A stretch of 37,302 nucleotides of DNA, taken from contig JAUYSQ010000039.1 in NCBI GenBank assembly GCA_030696285.1, positions 1-37,302 of the forward strand, written 5' to 3'. The stretch is from Sulfuricurvum sp. (GTDB lineage: Bacteria; Campylobacterota; Campylobacteria; Campylobacterales; Sulfurimonadaceae). This document shows, piece by piece, positions 30,552 to 37,302 of this stretch (the stretch's first letter is position 1; every line of letters begins with the position of its first letter). A program made the position numbers and the translations under genes. The notes below the pieces were generated by a model, which saw only the letters and a program-made list of their open reading frames with translations, was not told the origin of the DNA and searched no databases.

Positions 30552-32519
30552 CTAAAAGACCAGTTTCTCTTCCGTGACCGGTGCTTGCTCTTGCGTTACA
30601 TCCGGCGTTTGTGATACGTCGGTAAACTCTTCCGTTGCATTACTATCCGTGCTCTTAGTCTCTCGATACACTCCTCCGGGACGATCAAAATAACGTTTTG
30701 TATTGGGATAAATACGCATCAAATCCTCGTAGAAATAACGGAATACTTGTCCCGCTGCCCGTCCGCCCGTTTCGCTTCGTCGCATTGGCGTATTGTTATC
30801 ATGTCCATACCATACGACGGTCTCCACCGTAGGAGAGTACCCGATAAACCACGCATCAATATTTTTATTGGTCGTTCCCGTTTTACCGGCAATCTCCACA
30901 CCGGGTACACGCGCCGCTGTTCCCGTACCAAAAGCGACAACGTCTTGTAAAATCGACGTCATAAGATACGTTTGCTCACGTGTATTGACTTGACGACGCT
31001 TATTTTCATAACGAAACGTCTCTCCTTTTGGAGTAATGACGTGCCGAACCAAAATAGGATTGGTCAAAACCCCGCCTGTGGCAAACATCGTGTAATACTT
31101 CGCTAAATCATGGGGAGAGATCATAATCGTCCCAAGCGCAATCGAAAGATCAGGAGGGAGATTTTCAACAATCCCATAGCGGCGCAATCCCTCCACAACG
31201 TTTTGGAACCCCATATCGCTTACCATATTGATCGTAGCCAAGTTACGTGAATAGGTGAGGGCATTACGAATGGTTACCATCCCTTTGTACTCATTTTTAT
31301 AGTTTTTTGGTTTCCATGTTTTTTCTTCTCCCCCCTCACCTGCATAGGTATAGGTACGGGCGATATCGGGAACCAAAGAGGCCGGTGACATACCGCTGTC
31401 CAATGCTACTTGATAAATAAACGGTTTAAAAGCTGAACCCGGTTGACGCTTGGCTTGAGTAACACGGTTAAAAGGGCTCACCGAATAATCATACCCCCCT
31501 ACCATCGCCAAGATCTCTCCTGTATTTGGATCCAAACTCATCAATGCACCGTTAAGCTGTGCTTGCATCTCTGCATCCAGCTCTCCCGCATCTTGTGCCC
31601 GTTTTAGAATCTCGTTACGCCCTGATTGGAGCGCCTTGTATCCCGCTTCTTGCAATCTCATGTCAATAGTCGTATAGATTTTATACCCGCCGCTGCGAAT
31701 ATCGGGAAACGAATTTCCAAGTTGACGCATCACCTCATCAATGATATAGGGACCTGAGTTTTTGCTCAAAGTGTCGTTATAGACTTTTGGACGTTCCCCT
31801 GTTGCTTTATCATACGTCTCTTGATCGATCCATCCCAGTTCCAACATCCGCTCTATAATACGGTTTGCACGTCCGAGGGAGAGTTCATAGTTTTTTGTCG
31901 GTGCATAAAAATTGGGGGCTTTGGGCAAACCTACCAACATCGCCATCTCTTTGAGCGTCAGCTCTTTGAGGGGTTTGCGAAAATAGCCATCGGATGCGGT
32001 TTTAATACCATAGTAACCGTGACCCAAATAAATTTCATTAAAATAGCGCTCTAAAATTTGTTCTTTGGTCAGCTCTTGTTCGATACGTATGGCATACAAT
32101 ACCTCTTTAAATTTACGGGAAAATTTCTTATCCCGCGTCAAAAGGGCATTTTTAACGAGCTGCTGCGTAATGGTGCTCGCCCCCTCTTTGAGCTTACCTG
32201 CCGATACGTCTTTGATGATGGCACGCATAATCGCATCGGGATTTACCCCATGATGTTCGAAAAAAGAAGTATCTTCAATCGCGACCAATGCTTCGATAAG
32301 ACGCGGCGGAATGTTCTCAAATGAGACGTAATAGCGATGCTCATCACTAAAAAGATTGGCTATTTTTTCCCCATTTCGATCATACACTTCCGTGGTAAGG
32401 CGAGGCTTATAATTAATAAGTTTCTGCGTTTCATACTCAAAATTGTAAATAATGTATCCCAAATATCCCAACGGTATCATAACGATAACGCCTACTGTAA
32501 TCCACCAATTTTTAGTCAT
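30552..32519 (-). CDS. pbpA: Class A penicillin-binding protein 1A
   Basis: A 655-residue bifunctional peptidoglycan synthase anchored by one N-terminal TM (about 7-26). The glycosyltransferase domain (GT51) has IEDTSFFEHHGVNP with catalytic Glu82, and GASTITQQLVKN. The transpeptidase has S362-A-F-K365, S424-R-N426 and K546-T-G-T549. The C-terminal tail (after about 615) is Thr/Glu-rich and disordered. Length and motif order match Helicobacter and Campylobacter PBP1A. AGGATAGAGA precedes the ATG. It lies 14 bp after the ABC ATPase gene at the end of the alaS-maf-bioF cluster; in C. jejuni pbpA also follows alaS and maf, as I recall. Confidence 0.97.
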   Translation of the reverse strand: MTKNWWITVGVIVMIPLGYLGYIIYNFEYETQKLINYKPRLTTEVYDRNGEKIANLFSDEHRYYVSFENIPPRLIEALVAIEDTSFFEHHGVNPDAIMRAIIKDVSAGKLKEGASTITQQLVKNALLTRDKKFSRKFKEVLYAIRIEQELTKEQILERYFNEIYLGHGYYGIKTASDGYFRKPLKELTLKEMAMLVGLPKAPNFYAPTKNYELSLGRANRIIERMLELGWIDQETYDKATGERPKVYNDTLSKNSGPYIIDEVMRQLGNSFPDIRSGGYKIYTTIDMRLQEAGYKALQSGRNEILKRAQDAGELDAEMQAQLNGALMSLDPNTGEILAMVGGYDYSVSPFNRVTQAKRQPGSAFKPFIYQVALDSGMSPASLVPDIARTYTYAGEGGEEKTWKPKNYKNEYKGMVTIRNALTYSRNLATINMVSDMGFQNVVEGLRRYGIVENLPPDLSIALGTIMISPHDLAKYYTMFATGGVLTNPILVRHVITPKGETFRYENKRRQVNTREQTYLMTSILQDVVAFGTGTAARVPGVEIAGKTGTTNKNIDAWFIGYSPTVETVVWYGHDNNTPMRRSETGGRAAGQVFRYFYEDLMRIYPNTKRYFDRPGGVYRETKSTDSNATEEFTDVSQTPDVTQEQAPVTEEKLVF

Positions 32520-32533
32520 TCTCTATCCTATTT

Positions 32534-33241
32534 TTAAACTCTAAATTTTCTTGTTTTAAAATCAGCTTCGATTAATTGACACGTATAGTCATGTTGTGGA
32601 TCGGCTAAAACGTCTGCCATTTTACCCTCTTCGACTATACGTCCTTCTTTAAGAACGCAAATATCCTCACATAAATCGGAGGCTACACTCATATCGTGCG
32701 TCACAAAGAGGAGTGAAAACTCCATCTTTGCCTGCAACGATTTGAGCAGCTCGATCATCACTTTTTTTGCCTCCGGGTCCAACGCGGTTGTCGGCTCATC
32801 CAGCAGCAATAACAAGGGCTCAGAGCTCAAAGCCATTGCCACAACAACCCGCTGCAGTTGCCCCCCTGAGAGCTCACTCGGATATCGGGATAAGAGCTCG
32901 ATGTCCAATCCCAGCCATCCAAAGATCTCCTCCGAACGTTCACCCTTCAAAAACATTTGATCGCCGATTTTCGTGAGAGGTGACAGTGCCGTAAACGGAT
33001 TTTGAGGAACCAGAGCAACGCTTTTACCCAAGTTCCACTCAAAATCACACCGCTTTTGCAAAACTACTTCAAGACTATTATCACTAAGCCCTAAAAGTGT
33101 TTTGAGAATAAGCGATTTACCGCTCCCGCTTTGCCCTACTAAAGCAAGCGAAGAGTGTATCTCAAATGAACATTCTACCAAGACTTTATGGTCGTGATTG
33201 ATTTTTAGCCGATCGATATGGATAGGTTTCATCGAGCACAT
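32534..33241 (-). CDS. Orphan ABC transporter ATP-binding protein (peptide/nickel type)
   Basis: A 235-residue ATPase with all motifs intact: Walker A GQSGSGKS (36-43), Q-loop VPQNPFTALSP, signature LSGGQLQR, Walker B LLLLLDEPTTALDPEA and switch VTHDMS. The Q-loop sequence NPFTALSP and the tail (DPQHDYTCQLIEA) are typical of the Dpp/Opp/Nik family, where two different ATPases pair with two permeases. No permease, binding protein or second ATPase is nearby, so its partner must be elsewhere or it does another job. Two starts are possible: ATG 33241, with AGGG four bases before, and ATG 33232, which overlaps the bioF stop (ATGA). Confidence 0.9.
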   Translation of the reverse strand: MCSMKPIHIDRLKINHDHKVLVECSFEIHSSLALVGQSGSGKSLILKTLLGLSDNSLEVVLQKRCDFEWNLGKSVALVPQNPFTALSPLTKIGDQMFLKGERSEEIFGWLGLDIELLSRYPSELSGGQLQRVVVAMALSSEPLLLLLDEPTTALDPEAKKVMIELLKSLQAKMEFSLLFVTHDMSVASDLCEDICVLKEGRIVEEGKMADVLADPQHDYTCQLIEADFKTRKFRV

Positions 33242-34341
33242 TTTACCCTATTGTCACTAAAACGCTCACACACCTCTCCTAAAGTTTTTTCAGAGACATC
33301 AAGCCGTGCAATAAGACGGATAATTGCCCTCTTTACCGTCGGTTGACGTATCGCACCCACTAAAACCCCCATCTCTTCTTTGAGTGAAGACTGGATCTCC
33401 ATCACCGTATTATTATCCCCGATCTCGATGGAGACGATCAACCCATCCACGTTCATCCCAAGTATTTCTTGAATAATTTTTTGACGTATTTTAATCTTTT
33501 CTTTCAATTCAGCAGCGTTTTCTTGAATATAAAGGAGAGCATGATGCCCTAACGCTGTATCATAAAGAGAGGGAGCTGTGGCATAAATAACATTTTTGGC
33601 ACGGTTGATGAGATAGTCGCTGATATGGATACTCGAGAGAACATACGCCCCGAAACTCCCGTATGCTTTGCCGAGTGTCCCCATTTTTATCATATTGGCG
33701 GTCACAGGGATCCTATAATAATCCAAAATTCCCATAAGATTCTCTCCGATCACCCCACTGCTGTGTGCCTCATCCAAGATGACCAAAACTCCGTAACGCT
33801 CGCACACCTCGAGTATCTCACGACACAGCAAATCGCCCCCCATCGAGTAAATCCCCTCGACGGCAACGATGATCCGCTTTTCGCTTGCTTTTTGAATCGC
33901 ACTTTCCAATGCGCTCGCATCGTTATGGGCAAAAAATTCAACCCGTCCCTCACACATTTTTGAACCCATCACTCCGCTGGCATGATACTCTTCGTCCATA
34001 AGAAGAACATCACCCTTACGCACCAACGCTTCGATGAGGCCGATATTCGCATTAAACCCGCTCCCCATCACAATCCCCGCTTCAAAACCGTTGGCATCGC
34101 ATAAAGCACGTTCAAAATTTTGATGGATACTATGGTAACCGTTGACCAGCATGGAGGCTTTGGGAGCGTGAAACCCATACGCTTCCAACGTCTTACACGT
34201 TTTACTATGAAGCTCTTGGTTGTGTGCCAACCCTAAATAATCATTGGATGCCATATCAATGAGAGTCTCATCCATAATACGACGTTCACGGTAACGCCCG
34301 GAGCGTTTGAGGGCTTTTAGTTCGTTAGCGTAGGGGTTCAT
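33229..34341 (-). CDS. bioF: 8-amino-7-oxononanoate synthase / alpha-oxoamine synthase
   Basis: A 370-residue PLP enzyme. It shows the opening DMASNDYLGLAHN, the glycine-rich SGFNANIGLIEAL, VEGIYSMGGD, ILDEAHSSGVIG (Asp190, His193) and the PLP lysine Lys225 in MGTLGKAYGSFGAYV. The family joins an amino acid to an acyl-CoA/ACP: BioF uses alanine and pimeloyl thioester for biotin, Kbl uses glycine and acetyl-CoA. Length and the neighbour pbp1A match H. pylori HP0598, annotated bioF; no other bio gene is here, so Kbl activity is not excluded. Its ATG overlaps the maf stop (ATGA), and it overlaps the ABC gene, so the three are translationally coupled. Confidence 0.88.
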   Translation of the reverse strand: MNPYANELKALKRSGRYRERRIMDETLIDMASNDYLGLAHNQELHSKTCKTLEAYGFHAPKASMLVNGYHSIHQNFERALCDANGFEAGIVMGSGFNANIGLIEALVRKGDVLLMDEEYHASGVMGSKMCEGRVEFFAHNDASALESAIQKASEKRIIVAVEGIYSMGGDLLCREILEVCERYGVLVILDEAHSSGVIGENLMGILDYYRIPVTANMIKMGTLGKAYGSFGAYVLSSIHISDYLINRAKNVIYATAPSLYDTALGHHALLYIQENAAELKEKIKIRQKIIQEILGMNVDGLIVSIEIGDNNTVMEIQSSLKEEMGVLVGAIRQPTVKRAIIRLIARLDVSEKTLGEVCERFSDNRVKCAR

Positions 34342-34883
34342 AAAAAAGGCTTCAAAACTTCAATACTTAAACCCATCGCTGTACTCTCAAACCCTCTCGT
34401 TTCACGAATATACGGTTTACAAAATCCCTCTACCATACACGCACCCGCTTTTCCGCGCCACTCACCGCTTGCGATGTAGCGATCAATATCACCGGGATCA
34501 AACGAATCGAAAAAATAGTGGGTTGAAGAGATATCGAGAAGCTCCAAGCGAGGTGTTTTGTAAATCATACAGGTAATGATAGCGACTTCCGAGCCGCTTT
34601 GCGTGGCTAAAATAGCTCTTGCATCCGCTTCGTCTTTTGCTTTACGGAGGATTTTCCCCTGAGCTGTCACGACCGTATCGGCAACGAGGAGAGGATAATC
34701 AGAGCAACCGAAATGGTCGTAATTGACACGGTATTTTCCCAATGTGGCTTGATAGACAAAGTTTTTAGGGCAAGAGGAAAGGATAGAGTCTTCATCAAAA
34801 TCGATGGACTCTTGTAAAAATGGGATACCCGCCGCACGAAGGAGTTCGGCGCGGGTAATGGAAGAAGAACAAAGTCGTAGCAT
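34338..34883 (-). CDS. maf: Maf-family nucleotide pyrophosphatase
   Basis: A 181-residue house-cleaning nucleotidase expected to hydrolyse non-canonical or modified NTPs. It begins MLRLCSSSITRAELLRAAGIPF (the S-x-S-x-x-R loop), has the catalytic ADTVV near residue 70 and the helix KAKDEADARAILATQSG, and ends with the typical GGY-like region ...MVEGFCKPYIRETRG. The ATG at 34883 with AAGGAATTTA upstream is the true start; the longer frame to 34955 merely translates the adjacent family A repeat (LDPRLRGDDK is the tell-tale). In Campylobacterota maf is commonly next to alaS, as here apart from one membrane gene. Confidence 0.92.
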   Translation of the reverse strand: MLRLCSSSITRAELLRAAGIPFLQESIDFDEDSILSSCPKNFVYQATLGKYRVNYDHFGCSDYPLLVADTVVTAQGKILRKAKDEADARAILATQSGSEVAIITCMIYKTPRLELLDISSTHYFFDSFDPGDIDRYIASGEWRGKAGACMVEGFCKPYIRETRGFESTAMGLSIEVLKPFL

Positions 34884-34894
34884 TAAATTCCTTT

Positions 34895-34970
34895 TGTCAT
34901 CCCCGCGAAGGCGGGGATCCAGCTGTGCATTTAGGGAGATGGATCCCCGGGTCAAGCCCGAGGATGACGA
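34895..34970. repeat. Repeat family A, copy 5
   Basis: Starts TGTCATCCCCGCG and ends CCGAGGATGACGA. The stems are CCCCGCGAAGGCGGGG and CCGGGTCAAGCCCGAGG. It splits the alaS/membrane-protein unit from maf-bioF-ABC-pbp1A and could attenuate transcription between them. Confidence 0.88.
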
Positions 34971-34996
34971 GAAATCGCTTAACTGCGTAACATCAG

Positions 34997-35533
34997 TTAA
35001 TAAGCATTTCGTAAAACCACGCCCATAAAAATAGCAATAATTCCGAGAACAATATTCAAAGGAACTAAGTATTGAGCAATAGGCGTTAGCATTGCTTTGG
35101 CACGTTCCAAATTCTCATTGAGCAACGCTTTTTGGGCTTGATTACGTCGGTATATCATAACACCGAGATTAATCGCCATCACCATCCAAATCGCCTCTTT
35201 GATATGAACGGTTTGATACAAACTCATCGCATAATCATCGATCACATTTCCCATCGCATCCATCGCTGCGGCACGGAAACCAAGCCCTACTGCCATGATA
35301 ACCGCAGTAACGATAAGAATAATTGCAAAAGGGGTAACAATCGTAAACAAACGTTTGAGGGTATGAACGGCGCGTTCCATTCTCATTTTTGGATCAGTGA
35401 TCATCGCGCACGATTGATGAACGGCAAAACGGATCGCAATCATCCCGCCAACCCAGATAACGGCACTAATAACATGCAAAAAGATAATCGTTAATCGATA
35501 ATCGGCAAACAGTTGATACATAAGGTCTTTCAA
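34997..35533 (-). CDS. Four-helix integral membrane protein (CopD/HemJ-like topology)
   Basis: 178 residues with four hydrophobic helices (about 14-36, 66-90, 108-127 and 150-172). Helix 1 has [24 protein letters not shown], and helix 3 is preceded by [10 protein letters not shown]. Conserved-looking His and Arg in helices 1 and 3 resemble the copper-resistance CopD and HemJ-type families, which bind haem or copper, but no diagnostic motif settles it. It starts at TTG overlapping the alaS stop (TTGA), with AAGGAA five bases before, so it is coupled to alaS. An ATG at 35521 is an alternative start. Function unassigned. Confidence 0.8.
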   Translation of the reverse strand: MKDLMYQLFADYRLTIIFLHVISAVIWVGGMIAIRFAVHQSCAMITDPKMRMERAVHTLKRLFTIVTPFAIILIVTAVIMAVGLGFRAAAMDAMGNVIDDYAMSLYQTVHIKEAIWMVMAINLGVMIYRRNQAQKALLNENLERAKAMLTPIAQYLVPLNIVLGIIAIFMGVVLRNAY

Positions 35534-37302
35534 TTTAATTCCTTGGTGATATACGCCAATGCTGCCTCTAGGGCTTCACTGATTTTCGCAGGATCTTTTC
35601 CGCCCGCTTGAGCGAAGTCCGGACGTCCACCGCCACCGCCACCGACGATTGGCGCGATAGCTTTGACCCAGTCTCCCGCTTTTACAGACGAATTTTTGAC
35701 CCCACTGGCGAGGAGAACTTTATCATCTTTGACTTGGAACAACATTACACAAATCGACTCGTGGGTATTCTTAAGCTCATCAATACGCTCTTTGATATCG
35801 CCCACTCCAAGTTCGGCAACGACAACCGCTGTAGTTCCCATCATAGTGACCGTGATCTCTTCTTTAGAAGCACTGGACAGAGAGGTTATTTCTGATTTTA
35901 AAACTTTAAGCTGCTCTTTGAGCCGTTCAATACCGGCTAATACATCACGGTTTTTGACCGATGCTTCGACCTCTTCGAGAAGATGGCGATTGGCTTTAAA
36001 CGCATTGTACGCCGCATTTCCGCAGACCGCTTCGATACGGCGTACGCCCGCACTTACACCGCTTTCTTTGGTGATGATAAAGGTTCCGATGGAAGCTGTG
36101 TTATCGACGTGGATACCGCCGCAAAACTCAACCGATGCCGACCCAAAATTGACAACACGAACGGTATCGCCGTATTTTTCCCCAAACTGCGCTTTTGCCC
36201 CGCTTTTTTTGGCTTCATCGATGCTCATCTCTTTGGTCACACCCTCTAGTGCATGGAGGATATGATAATTAACCTTCTCTTCGATTGCGGCAATCTCTTC
36301 ATGGCTCATTGCTTTTGGATGAGAGAAATCAAAACGCAAACGGTTATGCTCGACCAAAGAGCCCGCTTGTGAAATATGCTCCCCTAACAGCTCATACAAT
36401 GCCGCATGAAGAAGATGGGTTGCCGAGTGGTGTTTCGCGATTTCATTGCGTGACACATCCACAATCGCGTCTACCGTTTCGCCGACACTTATCGTCTCTT
36501 TGACTTCGACATGAGAAAGATTTAATCCGTGAAATTTTTTCGTTTGAGTGACAATAGCTTTATGTGAAAGCATTCCATTATCACCGCATTGTCCGCCACT
36601 CTCCGCATAAAATGGTGTTTGCTCCAACAATACCCATCCGCGTTGCAAGGAATGCAAGGATTCAACCCGCTCGAAATTCTCACCCAACAAAGCTTGAATT
36701 TTTACCGGTGCTTTGGTATATCCGTATCCAATGAACGTATTGACTCCAAATGTTTCCAAAAGCGTTTTAAAATCACCCTCGACCGCCGTATCTCCCGACC
36801 CTTTCCATGCCGCTTTTGCACGGACTCGCTGCTCTTTCATAAGAGTTTCAAACGTATCGGTATCGAGTGCGAGATGTTTCTCTTTGAGCATATCTTCCGT
36901 TAAATCCAACGGAAATCCAAACGTATCGTAAAGCTTAAACGCCACTTCACCGCTAAACGTCTCTTTCGTATTTTTCAGCTCTTCGTTAAACAGCTCAATC
37001 CCGGATGCGATGGTTTTGAAAAAACGCTCCTCTTCCAGCATGATCTGCTCTTTTAAGACTGAGAGTTTTTCGACGATATACGGATACTGTTTCCCCATAA
37101 GTTCGGCTACGGTATCCGCAATCTCAAACATAAACGGTTTTGTAAATCCAAGCAAGTACCCATGACGAACCGCACGACGTAAAATACGGCGAAGAACGTA
37201 TCCGCGCCCCTCGTTCGAAAAGTTTGTCCCTTGCGCGAGAAGAAACGTAACCGTACGGATATGATCGGCGATAACACGGTACGATGCACCGCTCGCATAA
37301 TC
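35530..37302 (-). CDS. alaS: Alanyl-tRNA synthetase (5' end outside window)
   Basis: 590 residues are visible; the frame stays open to the window edge, so about 260 N-terminal residues (motifs 1 and 2 of the class II core) lie outside. The first visible residues are [48 protein letters not shown], the conserved end of the catalytic domain. The editing domain shows HHSATHLLH and CGGIHV, the zinc-binding His/Cys set that removes Ser and Gly from tRNA-Ala. The C-terminal DHHA1 region ends [23 protein letters not shown]. The gene is intact as far as visible. Downstream the membrane gene overlaps its stop codon. Confidence 0.97.
   Translation of the reverse strand, partial: DYASGASYRVIADHIRTVTFLLAQGTNFSNEGRGYVLRRILRRAVRHGYLLGFTKPFMFEIADTVAELMGKQYPYIVEKLSVLKEQIMLEEERFFKTIASGIELFNEELKNTKETFSGEVAFKLYDTFGFPLDLTEDMLKEKHLALDTDTFETLMKEQRVRAKAAWKGSGDTAVEGDFKTLLETFGVNTFIGYGYTKAPVKIQALLGENFERVESLHSLQRGWVLLEQTPFYAESGGQCGDNGMLSHKAIVTQTKKFHGLNLSHVEVKETISVGETVDAIVDVSRNEIAKHHSATHLLHAALYELLGEHISQAGSLVEHNRLRFDFSHPKAMSHEEIAAIEEKVNYHILHALEGVTKEMSIDEAKKSGAKAQFGEKYGDTVRVVNFGSASVEFCGGIHVDNTASIGTFIITKESGVSAGVRRIEAVCGNAAYNAFKANRHLLEEVEASVKNRDVLAGIERLKEQLKVLKSEITSLSSASKEEITVTMMGTTAVVVAELGVGDIKERIDELKNTHESICVMLFQVKDDKVLLASGVKNSSVKAGDWVKAIAPIVGGGGGGRPDFAQAGGKDPAKISEALEAALAYITKELN

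Noticed and set aside
34884-34955. N-terminal extension of maf (LDPRLRGDDK segment)
   Set aside because: It is the translation of a family A repeat; ATG 34883 has its own AAGGAA site and begins the Maf motif at once.

Overview
The window is a dense stretch of Campylobacterota (epsilonproteobacterial) chromosome. The evidence is a CheZ-like phosphatase beside a U32/TrhP enzyme, the order alaS-(membrane gene)-maf-bioF-ABC-pbp1A, a GlnA with Phe at the adenylylation position, several small monohaem or haemless periplasmic proteins, and many GGDEF/EAL/PAS sensors. Moderate GC by eye, a cytochrome c peroxidase and heavy c-di-GMP and two-component content suggest a free-living sulfur-oxidising lineage such as Sulfuricurvum or Sulfurimonas. 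The genus is an inference.

Layout. 1-13.9 kb is mostly housekeeping: glnA and hisJ (minus); a cheZ-like gene and trhP (plus); the operon purE / coiled-coil protein / DUF89 phosphatase / glyQ (plus); a Cache-type diguanylate cyclase (minus); recD2 and a dihaem cytochrome c peroxidase (plus); an L,D-transpeptidase (minus) divergent from a GNAT-like protein (plus). At 14.0-15.4 kb there is an NhaC-type antiporter with no canonical start codon.

15.4-22.7 kb is the most interesting part. It holds three small secreted Gln/Met-rich paralogues, a lipoprotein with a DUF2202 ferritin-like domain, two complete OmpR-type response regulator / histidine kinase pairs, a small outer-membrane barrel with a calcium-type repeat, and a TrxC-type thioredoxin. 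Three promoters in this block carry the same 11-bp-phased direct repeat (CTAAYMYTY twice) placed exactly 6 nt upstream of the -10 box. They drive the small-protein pair, the DUF2202 lipoprotein and the third small protein. This looks like a self-contained, locally regulated envelope-response cassette that I do not recognise as described.

22.7-24.0 kb has small periplasmic and coiled-coil genes (minus). A 1167-residue PAS x4-GGDEF-EAL protein (24110-27613, minus) lies between a 5' remnant of uvrB (promoter plus about 14 codons, at 24031-24109) and the intact uvrB (27908-29881). It therefore appears to have been inserted at the uvrB 5' end together with a diverged copy of that end. The right part holds a DedA protein (plus) and then the minus-strand cluster alaS - membrane protein - maf - bioF - ABC ATPase - pbp1A. 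alaS runs off the right edge.

Two dispersed repeat families are visible. Family A has five copies of about 70-80 bp with TCGTCATTC/GAATGACGA-type inverted ends, all in intergenic space. Family B has two copies of about 88 bp. Several genes appear to be transcribed without a leader (a -10 box followed by 6 nt and the ATG). No rRNA, tRNA, CRISPR array or transposase gene was seen.
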